A stretch of 64,000 nucleotides of DNA from JAJZQZ01 sp963790415 (GCA_963790415.1 CAWBOK010000001.1:124001-188000); one strand, 5' to 3'. Positions 44,304 to 56,869 are shown, numbered from the stretch's first letter. The notes: generated by a model from the letters alone, not told the origin. Program-made: numbers and translations.

Positions 44304-44358
44304 ACCCGCGCCGGTGACTCTCCTCAGCGGAGAGCGGACCGAGTGTTCGACCGGGGGA

Positions 44359-45028
44359 TTATACCTGCTGCGGTCGGAAAGGGTATCCGACGCGGGCGGC
44401 TCCGCGGCACGCCCTCACAGCCAGGCCCGCTGTCACGAGGTCGAACTCCAGCAGGCGGAACAATCGCGCGAGAAGCGCCAGCGGCAGCCCCACAACGTTG
44501 GCGTACTCCCCGTCGATGCCTTCGACGAACAGGGCGGCCAGACCCTGGATGGCGTATGCGCCGGCCTTACCCTCCCACTCTCCCGACGCGAGATACGCCT
44601 CTATCTGTCCTTCGTCCAGTGGGCGCGAAGCGCACGGCTGTGACGGCATGAGCCACCACGTGTTCCCCGCGCATGAGGGCGACTCCCGAGACCACCTCGT
44701 GCCGGCGTCCGGCCAGTCGCGCGAGCATCGCTCCGGCCTCTTGCCTGTCCGCCGGCTTTCCCAGGATGACACCATCGACCACGACCACCGTATCCACACC
44801 CAGGACGAAAGACCCCTCGCCGACCCGCTGGGGCAGGACCGCCGCCCGGACCTTGGCCAAAGCGTTACGTTCGGCAACCGCTCCCGCGTGGGGGCCCACC
44901 AGGGTCTCCTCTGCCTCCGACGGCACCACCTGGAACGGCGTGCCGATCGAAGCCAGCAGCTCGCGGCGCCGCGGCGAGCACGAGGCCAGGAACAGCTCGA
45001 ACCCCGCGGGGAAGGTTTGACCGCTCAT
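44359..45028 (-). CDS. maf: Maf/YceF nucleotide pyrophosphatase; one frame break
   Basis: Septum-related house-cleaning NTPase that hydrolyses dTTP/UTP or modified nucleotides. ATG 45028 (MSGQTFPAGF) leads to LFLASCSPRRRELLASIG (S-x-S-P-R-R motif), VLGVDTVVVVDG (catalytic Asp) and, after one frame change near 44635, AYLASGEWEGKAGAYAIQGLAALF (the E-x-x-x-K-A-G-x-Y motif). Removing one base restores 222 residues. The position between ndk and mreB echoes the maf-mreB link of other bacteria. Confidence 0.9.
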
Positions 45029-45083
45029 GCCCGGTCTACCTCGAGCACGAGGGGACCGGGACCGCCGCCGCCCGAACCGCCAC

Positions 45084-45501
45084 CTACGCGACCAGCTCGT
45101 CGGGTCGGAAGTAGAGCGAGATCTCGCGCTCCGCGCTGTCGACGCTGTCCGACCCATGGACGACGTTCTCGCCGATCTCAAGCGCGAAGTCGCCCCGGAT
45201 GGTGCCGGGCGCGGCGTCCACCGGATTCGTGGCCCCCATCATGTCGCGGGCCACCTTGACGGCCGAGATGCCCTCCACCACCAGGGCCACGATGGGCCCC
45301 GACGTGATGAACGACACCAGATCCTCGAAGAAGCCCTTGCCCACGTGTTCCTCGTAGTGCCGCCGGGCGAGCGCGCGGTCGACGACCAGCAGCTTCATGC
45401 CGACGAGCCGGAACCCTCGCCGTTCGAAGCGCGAGACCACTTCACCCGCTCAACCCGCGGGCGACACCGTTCGGCTTGACCAAGATCAACGTGCGTTCCA
45501 C
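45084..45501 (-). CDS. ndk: Nucleoside diphosphate kinase; one frame break
   Basis: Balances NTP pools through a phosphohistidine. GTG 45501 starts VERTLILVKPNGVARG (substrate loop), then in the next frame FERRGFRLVGMK, GATNPVDAAPGTIRGDF (the R-x-x-x-G motif) and the active-site NVVHGSDSVDSAERE with its catalytic His. One extra G in a GGG run near 45445 creates a stop; removing it gives 138 residues, the family norm. Confidence 0.93.
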
Positions 45502-45548
45502 AATCGTCTCCTCACGCAAAGCGGCGACCAGAGCCGCCGCCTATTTCC

Positions 45549-45569
45549 GGCCCGCCCTGAGGGCGGGCC
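45549..45569 (-). terminator. Terminator-like hairpin after the zinc-ribbon gene
   Basis: Perfect 9-bp inverted repeat with a 3-base loop (GGCCCGCCC-tca-GGGCGGGCC on the minus strand) 28 bases beyond the zinc-ribbon gene's stop and 48 upstream of ndk. Stem stability is very high but no U-tract follows, as is frequent in high-GC bacteria. Confidence 0.5.
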
Positions 45570-45596
45570 CCCCTTATCCGCACCAACAGCTGCCTG

Positions 45597-46106
45597 CTAT
45601 GCGGTGTCTCCGATCAGCTCTGTCGCCTCAGGCATGACAACCGGAGAAGGGCCGGTCGAAAGATCGCGGGCGCAATACGGACACGCCTTCCATGAGAACT
45701 CCACCGCCCGGTCGCAGCTCGGGCACGACGCCCGCAGGCCCTTGCGACACTTCGGGCAGACCAGGTAGTCCTCTCGCACCGGCTCCCTGCAGCTGGGACA
45801 AGGGCGTACCACCCGCAGTTCGGCCTCCATCGCACGCATCTCGAGATCACGCTCCCGCACATCGGCCAAGTATTCCGGCGGACGGAGGATGGCATACACC
45901 AGAGTGCCGATGAACGGGAACACCAGAGAGGTCGCCATCGCGACAGCGATGATGAGGCCGTCCTGGATGCGCTTGCGCGCGTCCTTGAGCGTCCAGAAGA
46001 CGAGGGCAAGCCACAGAACGCCCACGGCGAACATCAGCAGATACCAGACCAGCGGCCATCCAGTCCAATCGACGATGCCCTGGATGTTCTGGAAGGCGTT
46101 TTCCAC
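45597..46106 (-). CDS. Membrane protein with double zinc ribbon
   Basis: A 169-residue protein with two N-terminal transmembrane segments (about residues 20-40 and 50-72, a PLDc_N-like arrangement) and a cytosolic tail with four Cys pairs: CPSC, CPKC, CPSC and CPYC (residues about 102-147), i.e. two zinc ribbons of the DZANK type. Function unknown; such modules usually mediate protein contacts. It lies between the small membrane peptide gene and ndk. Confidence 0.7.
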   Translation of the reverse strand: MENAFQNIQGIVDWTGWPLVWYLLMFAVGVLWLALVFWTLKDARKRIQDGLIIAVAMATSLVFPFIGTLVYAILRPPEYLADVRERDLEMRAMEAELRVVRPCPSCREPVREDYLVCPKCRKGLRASCPSCDRAVEFSWKACPYCARDLSTGPSPVVMPEATELIGDTA

Positions 46107-46114
46107 GGCCCCCC

Positions 46115-46234
46115 CTAAATGACGGTGTTCCCTATCACGTAGCCGATTACGAAGAATAACACGATGATCGCGAACAACACGAGTACCATGAAGAGCAGCA
46201 CGCTCGTGCTTTCACGTCTGGGGTCGGCGCCCAT
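46115..46234 (-). CDS. Small membrane peptide (39 aa)
   Basis: A short ORF fills the gap between folC and the zinc-ribbon gene: 8 bases from the folC stop and 8 bases before the next start. After a short charged start (MGADPRRESTS) it is almost entirely hydrophobic (VLLFMVLVLFAIIVLFFVIGYVIG), a single transmembrane helix. No homologue is recognised. The tight fit and strong hydrophobicity in a GC-rich region argue for a real gene. Confidence 0.6.
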   Translation of the reverse strand: MGADPRRESTSVLLFMVLVLFAIIVLFFVIGYVIGNTVI

Positions 46235-46242
46235 CGCCCGCC

Positions 46243-47565
46243 TCAGACTCCACCCAGCGAGCGCTTCAAGTCGGAGACGAGATACAGCGAGCCGGTCACC
46301 AGTATCACCTGGTTGGAATTCGCCAGCTTGTAGGCGCTCATCAACGCGGAACGCGCGTCTCGATCGATGAAGACCTCCGGCCCCTTCTCGATGCCCTCCA
46401 GCAAGGCGGCCAACTCCTCCGCGCCATACGAACGCGGATTGGTGTTCTCGGTGACAAACAAGATGTCGCAGCGCGGGGCGAGGTCGCGAAGCATCTCCAC
46501 CGCTCCCTTGTCGCGGAGGATCGACACCACGCCGATCACCCTACGACGATCGAGGATGCGGTCGAGCGAACGGACCATCTCGGCCATCCCCGAAGGGTTG
46601 TGCGCGCCATCGAGTATGCAGAGAGGTTGGGCACTTATCACCTCGAGCCGGCCTGGAACCTGGGTCTCGAACAATGCCGAGCTCAACGCGGAGTGGTCGA
46701 GCCCTCCTCCCATGAAAAGCTCCGCGGCGCCGATGGAAACGGCCGCATTGGTGCGCTGGTAGCTGCCCAGGACCGATAGACGGAGATTGGCGTAGAAATC
46801 ACCCGCTCCGAACACATCGAACGTCTCCTGGCTCGGATCGGCCAGCAGCGACACGTCCTCCCCGAACAGCCGGAGCCCCGCCCCCCGCTCGGCGCAGATC
46901 TCGACCAACCGGGCACGCACGGGCTCTTCGAGAGATCCGGCCATGACGGTGCCCTTCAGGGGGATGACGGCCGCCTTCTCCTCGAGGATGGCCAACGTAG
47001 TCTCGCCGAGCAGCTCGGTGTGCTCCAGCCCGATCGTAGTCAGCACCTGCACGTCCGAACGGATGATGCTGGTGGCGTCCCAACGACCGCCCAACCCTGC
47101 CTCGATGACCGCCGCCCCACACTTCTGCTCCTTGAAGTGCAGGAACGCCGCGGCCGTGAGCACTTCGAACTGGGTGAGGCGCTCTCCTTCGGGGAAGGTC
47201 GCCTCCAGCGCGGCCGCGACCGGCATGATGCGGGCGACCAGCTCGTAGAACTCGCGGTCGCTGGTGGACACGCCATCGACCAGTTGTCGTTCCGCCAGGC
47301 TGACCAGGTGGGGTGACACGTACGCGCCCACCTTCAAGCCATGGGCCCGCAAGATACCCGCGATGAACCGTGTGGTCGACGACTTTCCGTTCGTGCCCAC
47401 CACGTGCACCGTACGGTAGGCAAGCTGTGGGTCGCCCAGCTTGTGAGCGAGTGCACGCACCCGGTCGAGCCCCAGACGGGTGCCGAGCATCTCGAGCCCG
47501 GCGATGTACTCCTGGGCTTCCTCCACGGTGGGCACGGGGGCCTTGCGGCGGCTCGGTCGACTCAC
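46243..47565 (-). CDS. folC: Folylpolyglutamate synthase / dihydrofolate synthase
   Basis: Mur-ligase-like enzyme that glutamylates folates. Motifs: VHVVGTNGKSSTTRFIAG (ATP loop), YVSPHLVSLAERQ, EAGLGGRWDATSI, TTIGLEHTELLG and the C-terminal ILDGAHNPSGM. At 440 residues it is full length. ATG 47565 overlaps the valS stop (ATGA); the valS-folC pair is conserved in Gram-positives. Confidence 0.94.
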   Translation of the reverse strand: MSRPSRRKAPVPTVEEAQEYIAGLEMLGTRLGLDRVRALAHKLGDPQLAYRTVHVVGTNGKSSTTRFIAGILRAHGLKVGAYVSPHLVSLAERQLVDGVSTSDREFYELVARIMPVAAALEATFPEGERLTQFEVLTAAAFLHFKEQKCGAAVIEAGLGGRWDATSIIRSDVQVLTTIGLEHTELLGETTLAILEEKAAVIPLKGTVMAGSLEEPVRARLVEICAERGAGLRLFGEDVSLLADPSQETFDVFGAGDFYANLRLSVLGSYQRTNAAVSIGAAELFMGGGLDHSALSSALFETQVPGRLEVISAQPLCILDGAHNPSGMAEMVRSLDRILDRRRVIGVVSILRDKGAVEMLRDLAPRCDILFVTENTNPRSYGAEELAALLEGIEKGPEVFIDRDARSALMSAYKLANSNQVILVTGSLYLVSDLKRSLGGV

Positions 47566-50224
47566 TTCGGCAATTCCTCCCCGACCCGCTCGCGGTACCG
47601 GCGTCCGATGTCCGCCAGAAGTACCTCTGCCTGGGCCAGTCGTTCTCGTTCCTGTTCCACCACATCCGCCGGTGCTTTGGCTATGAACCCTCCGTTGGCA
47701 AGCTTCGCCCGCGCGCGCGCGATCTCGGCGCGGGCCTTGCCGGCTTTGGCAAGGAGTCGGTCACGCTCTCTCTCCACATCGGCGAAACCGGCGAGATCGA
47801 GCAGCGCGATGACCCCCGGCGCTTCCACCGTCGCGTAGCGCCCCGCGGGTACGTCCTCCCGCTCTTGGATCAGCCCCACGATCTCACTCCCCGCGAGGAG
47901 CTTCAGGGCCCTGGGCTCGCCCGTGAGCGCCTCGGCGGCCGCCTGCTCGGCCGCCACGAGCCACACCCGGCCCACCACGTCCCTGGGCACGTCGAGCTCG
48001 TCCCGGGCGGAGCGCAGGCCGCTCACGACGGCGATGAAGGCCTCCATGGCCCGCTCGGAAGAAGCATCGACCCACTCGGCCTCGGCCTGTGGGAACGCAC
48101 TCTCGAAGAGACCGTTCCGCGATCCCACGTCTTCCCCGCTGCCAGCGGAGGCCAGGTTGCGGTAGATCTCCTCGCTCACGAAAGGCATGATCGGATGCAG
48201 CAGACCCATCACCCGTTCGAACAATGCCAGGAGCGTGCCGCTCACCTGCAGGCGTTCCTGCTCGTCATCGCTGTACAGCCGCGGTTTGACCACCTCGAGA
48301 TACCAGTCGCAGATCTCGTTCCACACGAACCGGTAGATCACCCGGGCGGCGTCGGCGAAGTCGTAGCTCTCGTACAGACCGGAGAGTTCCCCGATGACCG
48401 CCGAGAGGCGGCTGAAGATCCAGCGGTCGGCCGGCGTCGCCAGGGTCACGGACGAAACGGCCTTGGGATGCGCTCCCTGGAGCACCAGGCGCGACGCGTT
48501 CCATATCTTGTTGGCGAAGTTGCGCCCCATCTCGACGCGCTCGGGGCTGAAACGCACGTCCTGCGCGGAACTCATGTACACCAGGCCGAAGCGGGTGGCG
48601 TCGGCCCCGTACTCCGCGATCAACTCCAGAGGGTCGACTCCCGTACCGAGGCTCTTGCTCATCCGCCGGCCGTCGGCGGCCAGGATGGTGGGATGCACGA
48701 TGACATCGTGGAAGGGGACGTCGTCCAGATACTCCAGCCCCATCATCACCATGCGCGCCACCCACAGGAAGATGATATCGCGGGCCGTGGAGAGCACGGT
48801 AGTGGGATAGAAATAGTCCAGGTCGGGGCTGCGATGCGGCCAGCCGAGCGTGGCGAACGGCCACAGCGCTGAGCTGAACCACGTATCGAGCACGTCCTCG
48901 TCCTGGCGCAGCGGCCCGCCACACCTGGGACATGCCACGGGCCGTTCGACAGCCACGACCACCTTGTCGCAACCGTCGCAGTACCACACGGGCAACTGGT
49001 GACCCCACCACAGCTGACGGCTGATGCACCAGGGGCGGATGCCGCGCATCCAGTCCACGTACACGTCGCCCCAACGCTCGGGCACGAAACGCACGCGTCC
49101 CTCTTCCACGCACGCGATGGCCGGCTCGGCCAGGCGCTTCATGTTCATGAACCACTGGAGCGAGAGCAGCGGCTCGATCACCGTGCCACAGCGGTAGCAG
49201 GTGCCCACCGAGTGGGAGTAGTCGTCGGCCTTGACGAACAGTCCCTCCTGCTCCAAGCGGCCAACCAGGGCCGAACGCGCCTCGTCAATGGGCATGCCGG
49301 CGAACTCCCCGGCCTCGGCGCTCATGCGCCCGTCGAAGTCGATGACCGAGAGGGCAGGCAGACCGTGGCGCTGACCGATCTCCCAATCGTTCGGATCGTG
49401 GCCCGGCGTGATCTTCAGAGCACCGGTGCCGAACGCGGGGTCGACGTGGTCGTCGGCGATGATGGGCACCTGGCGGTCGGTGAGAGGCACCCGTGCGCGT
49501 CCCCCGACCAGACGACCGTAGCGGGGGTCATCGGGGTTGACCGCCACAGCCGTGTCGGCGAGTATGGTCTCCGGACGGGTAGTGGCCACCGTCAGGCCCT
49601 GGTCCTCGCCCACCACCGGATAGGTGACGTAGTAGAGCTTGTCCGCCCGCTCGACGTGCTCCACTTCGAGGTCGGAGATGGCCGAGCCACAACGCGGGCA
49701 CCAGTTCACCAAGTAGACATCGCGATAGATGTCGCCCTTGTGGAAGAGATCCACGAAGACCCGCACCACGGCCTCGTGGTAGCCCTCGTCCATCGTGAAG
49801 CGCTCGCGCTCGTAGTCGCACGCGCACCCCAGCTTCTTCAGCTGGTGGATGATGGTCGAGCCGTGCTCCCGCTTCCACGCCCACACACGTTCCGCGAAGT
49901 CCTCGCGGCCGAGTTCTTCCTTGCGCAAACCCTCGTCCGCAAGGCGCGCCTCCACCTTGTTCTGCGTGGCGATGCCCGCGTGATCGGTACCGACCAGCCA
50001 CATCGTGTTGGCGCCCCGCATGCGGTGGTAGCGGATCAGCACGTCCTGGATGGTGCCGTTGAGGGCGTGCCCCATGTGGAGCGAGCCGGTGACGTTGGGC
50101 GGCGGGATGACGATGGAGTAGGCCGCACGGCCCGCATCGACCTCCGCGTGGAAGGCCGATCGCTCGAGCCACTCCTTCATCAGCCGCTCTTCCACCTCGT
50201 GAGGAGAGTACCGGGCGGCCATGC

Positions 50225-50237
<13 letters not shown>
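47562..50237 (-). CDS. valS: Valine--tRNA ligase
   Basis: Class I aminoacyl-tRNA synthetase. It has PPPNVTGSLHMGHALN (HIGH), the editing domain (TTRPETILADTAVAVNP), the RMSKSLGTG motif (KMSKS), the anticodon-binding region and a C-terminal coiled coil (residues about 815-890, DVERERDRLLAKAGKARAEI). ATG 50237 has AAGGAGG upstream and overlaps lon by 13 bases; ATG 50222 is the alternative. 891 residues. No T-box is visible, since the gene is internal to the lon transcript. Confidence 0.97.
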
Positions 50238-52792
<2,555 letters not shown>

Positions 52793-52804
52793 TGCCTGCT
52801 CCCG

Positions 52805-54076
52805 TTACGCGGATTCTTCGTCGAGATCCATCTCGTCGCGGGCGCTCGCCGTGACCAGCGTGGGATCCAGATTCCGCTCTATGACCTCTTTGGTCACCAC
52901 GCACTTGGTGACATCACGGCGGCTCGGCAGGTCGAACATCACGTTCATCAATGCCGCTTCGATGATCGAGCGCAGACCGCGCGCACCGGTGTCACGAACC
53001 ACCGCCCGGTCGGCGATGGCGTCCAGAGCCTCACGGGCGAAGATGAGTTCCACGTTGTCGTAGCCGAAGAAGCGCTGATACTGCTTGACCAGGGCATTCT
53101 TGGGCCCGGTGAGGATCTCCACCAGATCGTCCTTGCGCAGCTGGTGAACGTTGGAGATCACCGGCAGCCGGCCGATGAACTCGGGGATCAGGCCGAACTC
53201 CAGCAGATCCTCGGGCAGCACGTTGGCGAACAACTCGCCGACATCGCGCTGGCTCTTTCCCTCGATGACCGCGGAAAAACCCACACCCTTCTTGCCGACA
53301 CGACGCTCGACGATCTTGTCGAGACCGGCGAACGCCCCCCCGCAGATGAAAAGGATGTTCGTGGTGTCGATGGTGAGGAACTCCTGATGGGGGTGCTTGC
53401 GCCCTCCCTGAGGGGGAACGCTGGCCGTCGTGCCCTCGAGTATCTTGAGCAGGGCCTGCTGCACACCCTCGCCGGACACATCGCGCGTGATGGAGGGATT
53501 GTCGGCCTTGCGGGCGATCTTGTCCACCTCGTCGATGTAGATGATGCCCGTCTCGGCCTTCTTGACGTCATAGTCCGCGGCCTGGATGAGCTTCAGAAGG
53601 ATGTTCTCCACATCCTCGCCCACGTAGCCCGCCTCCGTCAGCGCAGTGGCGTCGGCGATGGCGAACGGCACGTTCAAGATGCGGGCCAGCGTCTGCGCAA
53701 GAAGGGTCTTGCCGCAACCGGTCGGACCCACCAGGAGGATGTTGGACTTCGCGAGTTCTACGTCGGACTCTTCGAACGCCGCCATCTGCACGCGCTTGTA
53801 GTGGTTGTACACCGCCACCGCAAGCGTGCGCTTTGCTTCCTCCTGGCCGACCACGTAGTCGGTCAGGACGGCGTATATCTCTTTCGGCTTCGGCAGATGA
53901 TCGAGGTCGAGGGTGACGGGAGCCGTGAGTTCCTCATCGATGATCTCGTTGCAGAGATCGATGCACTCATCGCAGATGTAGACCCCCGGCCCGGCGATGA
54001 GTTTCTTCACCTGCCGCTGACTCTTGCCGCAGAAGCTGCACAGCAGCTGTTCCGACCCACCGGAAGGCTTGGGCAC
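52805..54076 (-). CDS. clpX: ATP-dependent Clp protease ATP-binding subunit ClpX
   Basis: Unfoldase partner of ClpP. The N-terminal zinc-binding domain (CSFCGKS ... CDECIDLC) is followed by the AAA+ domain with VGPTGCGKTLLAQTLA, IYIDEVDKIARK and the sensor region GARGLRSIIE. The ClpP-binding IGF-type loop is present as a related GVGF-containing segment (KKGVGFSA). 423 residues, 11 bases after clpP. Confidence 0.98.
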   Translation of the reverse strand: MPKPSGGSEQLLCSFCGKSQRQVKKLIAGPGVYICDECIDLCNEIIDEELTAPVTLDLDHLPKPKEIYAVLTDYVVGQEEAKRTLAVAVYNHYKRVQMAAFEESDVELAKSNILLVGPTGCGKTLLAQTLARILNVPFAIADATALTEAGYVGEDVENILLKLIQAADYDVKKAETGIIYIDEVDKIARKADNPSITRDVSGEGVQQALLKILEGTTASVPPQGGRKHPHQEFLTIDTTNILFICGGAFAGLDKIVERRVGKKGVGFSAVIEGKSQRDVGELFANVLPEDLLEFGLIPEFIGRLPVISNVHQLRKDDLVEILTGPKNALVKQYQRFFGYDNVELIFAREALDAIADRAVVRDTGARGLRSIIEAALMNVMFDLPSRRDVTKCVVTKEVIERNLDPTLVTASARDEMDLDEESA

Positions 54077-54087
54077 CAGGTGACCCC

Positions 54088-54672
54088 CTACCTATGCTCG
54101 ATGATCTTGTCGACGATCCCGTACTCCAGGGCCTCGGCGGCCGTCATGAAGTAGTCGCGCTCCGTGTCGTGTGCCACCTTCTCCAACTCCTGCCCCGTGT
54201 GCTTGGCCAGGATCTCGTCCAGGCGCAGGCGCAGGCTGAGCGCCTCACGGGCATGGATCTCGATGTCCGTGGCCGGCCCTTGGAAGCCGCCGGACACCTG
54301 ATGGATCAATATCTTGGAGTTCGGCAGGACGTAGCGCTTTCCCTTTGCTCCTCCCGCCAAGAGCAGTGCCCCCATCGACATGGCGACTCCAACACAGATG
54401 GTGGAGATGTCGGGCTTGATGAACTGCATGGTGTCGTAGATCGCAAGGCCGGCGTAGACACTGCCCCCGGGGCTGTTGACGTAGATGGCGATGTCCTTGT
54501 CGGGGTCTTCCGACTCGAGATGGAGCAGTTGCGCCACGATCAGGTTGGCTACCTGATCGGTGACGGGCGTGCCCAGGAAGATGATGCGCTCGTTGAGTAG
54601 CCGAGAGTAGATATCGAAGGCGCGCTCGCCCCGTGACGTCTGCTCCACGACCATGGGGATCAGTGGGCTCAC
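54088..54672 (-). CDS. clpP: ATP-dependent Clp protease proteolytic subunit
   Basis: Serine protease of the ClpXP complex. The catalytic Ser lies in GVAMSMGALLLAGG, His in ILIHQVSGGFQG, and Asp further on, with the conserved YVNSPGGSVYAGLAIYD. 194 residues, no long propeptide. Order tig-clpP-clpX is widely conserved. A single clpP copy is seen in this window, though many Actinomycetota have two. Confidence 0.97.
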   Translation of the reverse strand: MSPLIPMVVEQTSRGERAFDIYSRLLNERIIFLGTPVTDQVANLIVAQLLHLESEDPDKDIAIYVNSPGGSVYAGLAIYDTMQFIKPDISTICVGVAMSMGALLLAGGAKGKRYVLPNSKILIHQVSGGFQGPATDIEIHAREALSLRLRLDEILAKHTGQELEKVAHDTERDYFMTAAEALEYGIVDKIIEHR

Positions 54673-54717
54673 TCTGCCATCCTTTCGACTCGTCCTCTGA
54701 GCCGGCCGAGCGGGTCG

Positions 54718-56124
54718 CTATTCGGTCGCCGGACCGTCTTCGGTCTCCTCGGCCGTTGTCGCGTCCACCTCGTCACTGTCGGCCCCGGGGCTGTCGGCCT
54801 CCGGAGCGGCAACATCATCGACGACGGGTGGAGCTACAGCGACCGCATGTTGCACGATGAGATCGGCGGCTTTCTCGCGCAGTAACTGCTGCCGAACACT
54901 CTGGATTCTACCAGACTCCTCCAGGCGCGACCGCACCTCACCCGCGTCCAGACGTCCGGCGACGGCCATCTGGGCCACCCGCGCCTGCACCTCGTCTTCC
55001 CCTGCTTCGAGGCCCTCGGCCGCGACGATGGCGTCCAATACGAGGCCGGTCTTGACAGTCGCCTCGGCTTCCGGACGGACATCGGCGAGCATCTGCTCGA
55101 CTTTGACGCCCGTCGTCTCCAGGTACGACGAGAAGTCCCCGCCCTGCATGGCCATAGAGCGGGCGAAGTCCTCGACCATCTCCTGCGCCTGACGGTCTAC
55201 CACCACCGCGGGCAGGTCTGCCGTGGCGGCATCCGTGGCCGCCTTGACAGCCGCTCCCCGGAACGCACGTTCGGCCGCGCTGTCTTTGGCCGCCTGCAGT
55301 TTCCCCCGGATGTCGATACGCAACTCAAGGAGCGTCTCGAACTCGCTCACATCTTTGGCGAACTCGTCGTTCATGGCCGGAAGGACCTTCTCTTTGACTT
55401 CCTTCACCGTCACGACGAAATCGAGGGTCTTACCCGCAAGGTCCTCACTGGGATAGTCGTCGGGGAAGACGACGGGCACGGCCTTCTCTTCGCCTGCGGT
55501 CATGCCCACGACGCCGTCTTCCAGATCGGCCAGTAGGCGGCCCGCGCCGACCTCGAAGGCATAGTCATCGACAGTCGCGCTCTCGACCTCCACGCCATCG
55601 AGCATGCCCTTGGCGTCGATGGTGATGAAGTCGCCTTCCTGCACGGGGCGCCCTTCAACCATGCTCAGTTCCGCGAACTCCTCGCGCAGCCGGTCGACGC
55701 GGGCGTCGACCTCCTCGTCCAGCACAACAAGCACCTGGCGAGGAACCTCAAGCCCCTTGTAGTCGCCAAGGACAGGCACCGGCATGACCGTGACGGCCAC
55801 CTTGAACGAGAAAGGACTGCCCGCTTCGGGCTCGTCGTCGTAGTCGACCTCAGGCGTGTCCACGGGCTCGATGCCGGCCTCGTCGACCGCCGTCCCGTAC
55901 CAGCGCGACAGATAGTCATCGAGCATCTGATGGACGATCGCATGGGCGCCGAAACGCTGCTCGGCCACACGGAGGGGCACTTTGCCCTTGCGGAACCCGG
56001 GTATGCGTACTTCTCGGGCCAACTGCTTGAGGGTCGTATCCAGACCCTCCTGCACTTCCTCGGCCGACACTTCGATCTCCAGCCGGACGGTGGTGCCTTC
56101 CTGCTCGGCGACGATGCTCTTCAC
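54718..56124 (-). CDS. tig: Trigger factor
   Basis: Ribosome-bound chaperone and prolyl isomerase. The N-terminal ribosome-binding domain carries REVRIPGFRKGKVPLRV (residues about 36-52, GFRxGK signature), followed by the FKBP-like domain (GDFITIDAKGMLDG) and a long helical C-terminal domain. It ends in an acidic Asp/Glu/Ala-rich tail of about 40 residues. GTG 56124 after AGGAAAGGAA gives 468 residues. Confidence 0.94.
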   Translation of the reverse strand: MKSIVAEQEGTTVRLEIEVSAEEVQEGLDTTLKQLAREVRIPGFRKGKVPLRVAEQRFGAHAIVHQMLDDYLSRWYGTAVDEAGIEPVDTPEVDYDDEPEAGSPFSFKVAVTVMPVPVLGDYKGLEVPRQVLVVLDEEVDARVDRLREEFAELSMVEGRPVQEGDFITIDAKGMLDGVEVESATVDDYAFEVGAGRLLADLEDGVVGMTAGEEKAVPVVFPDDYPSEDLAGKTLDFVVTVKEVKEKVLPAMNDEFAKDVSEFETLLELRIDIRGKLQAAKDSAAERAFRGAAVKAATDAATADLPAVVVDRQAQEMVEDFARSMAMQGGDFSSYLETTGVKVEQMLADVRPEAEATVKTGLVLDAIVAAEGLEAGEDEVQARVAQMAVAGRLDAGEVRSRLEESGRIQSVRQQLLREKAADLIVQHAVAVAPPVVDDVAAPEADSPGADSDEVDATTAEETEDGPATE

Positions 56125-56182
56125 GCTGTTCCTTTCCTGGTCGTACCGCTCACGCCGGCCGGCGGCGCGCAACTGATGGGGC

Positions 56183-56265
56183 TGGTGCGGGTGAGAGGAC
56201 TCGAACCTCCACGTCTATGACACATGATCCTAAATCATGCGCGTCTGCCATTCCGCCACACCCGC
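56183..56265 (-). tRNA. tRNA-Leu (anticodon TAG)
   Basis: Acceptor stem GCGGGTG / CACCCGC, anticodon stem CATGA / TCATG with loop TTTAGGA (TAG, reading CTA), an extra arm of class II type and T loop GTTCGAGTC. Unlike the other four tRNAs here it appears to encode its 3' CCA. Confidence 0.95.
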
Positions 56266-56341
56266 ACGATGCCGAGACGCGAGCGACCCTCCGTCCCGCG
56301 CGCCTCACGCGCGGCTGCGAAGGGTCGCCGTCATCTTGAGG

Positions 56342-56415
56342 GGTGAACGACGGGATTTGAACCCGCGACCGCTGGAGCCACAATCCAGAGCTCTACCTAC
56401 TGAGCTACGTTCACC
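56342..56415 (-). tRNA. tRNA-His (anticodon GTG)
   Basis: Acceptor stem GTGAACG / CGTTCAC with an extra 5' G opposite a C at position 73, the histidine identity pair. Anticodon stem CTGGA / TCCAG with loop TTGTGGC. CCA is not encoded. Confidence 0.96.
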
Positions 56416-56481
56416 ACGCCAACAACCTATACCCGGGGCCTCGCGTCCCGGAAACCCGCCGGCTGTTCCCGGCCAACAAGG

Positions 56482-56555
56482 CGCGCCTGGGAGGATTCGA
56501 ACCCCCGGCCCACGGATTAGAAGTCCGTTGCTCTATCCACCTGAGCTACAGGCGC
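56482..56555 (-). tRNA. tRNA-Arg (anticodon TCT)
   Basis: Acceptor stem GCGCCTG / CAGGCGC, discriminator G, anticodon loop CTTCTAA (TCT, reading AGA), T arm GGTTCGAATCC. CCA is not encoded. Confidence 0.95.
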
Positions 56556-56592
56556 CCGCCATGGAGTCGGTCCTCGAGCGGCAACCCCGAAG

Positions 56593-56665
56593 AGCGGGCG
56601 ACGGGATTCGAACCCGCGACCGACGGCTTGGAAGGCCGACGCTCTACCAACTGAGCTACACCCGC
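56593..56665 (-). tRNA. tRNA-Gly (anticodon TCC)
   Basis: Acceptor stem GCGGGTG / CGCCCGC with one G-T pair, anticodon loop CTTCCAA (TCC, reading GGA), discriminator T, T arm GGTTCGAATCC. CCA is not encoded. Confidence 0.95.
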
Positions 56666-56697
56666 CCGCTGCACCACCTGTGCCGGCTCGGGTTAGG

Positions 56698-56771
56698 TCG
56701 GGACGAGAGGATTTGAACCTCCGACCCTCTGCTCCCAAAGCAGATGCGCTACCAGGCTGCGCCACGTCCCG
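56698..56771 (-). tRNA. tRNA-Pro (anticodon TGG)
   Basis: Acceptor stem CGGGACG / CGTCCCG, discriminator A, anticodon stem TCTGC / GCAGA with loop TTTGGGA (TGG). It is the first gene of the five-tRNA run in transcription order. Confidence 0.95.
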
Positions 56772-56805
56772 ACGCCCGCGCCTCGACGGCATCGGCCGCG
56801 AAGAT

Positions 56806-56811
56806 AGTATA
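56806..56811 (-). promoter_or_regulatory. -10 element for the tRNA run
   Basis: TATACT on the minus strand, 35 bases before tRNA-Pro, in a short AT-rich patch (56800-56820). No clear -35 at the standard spacing. Placement suits a promoter for the tRNA-Pro to tRNA-Leu run and perhaps tig beyond. Confidence 0.45.
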
Positions 56812-56869
56812 GCGTATAGAAGGGCCCGTGAGGCCACGGCGGCGTTTCCACACATACCGAGGAGGTTCC

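Noticed and set aside
47370..48872. A 500-residue plus-strand ORF opposite valS
   Set aside because: Antisense of a well-conserved gene, typical of GC-rich codon bias.
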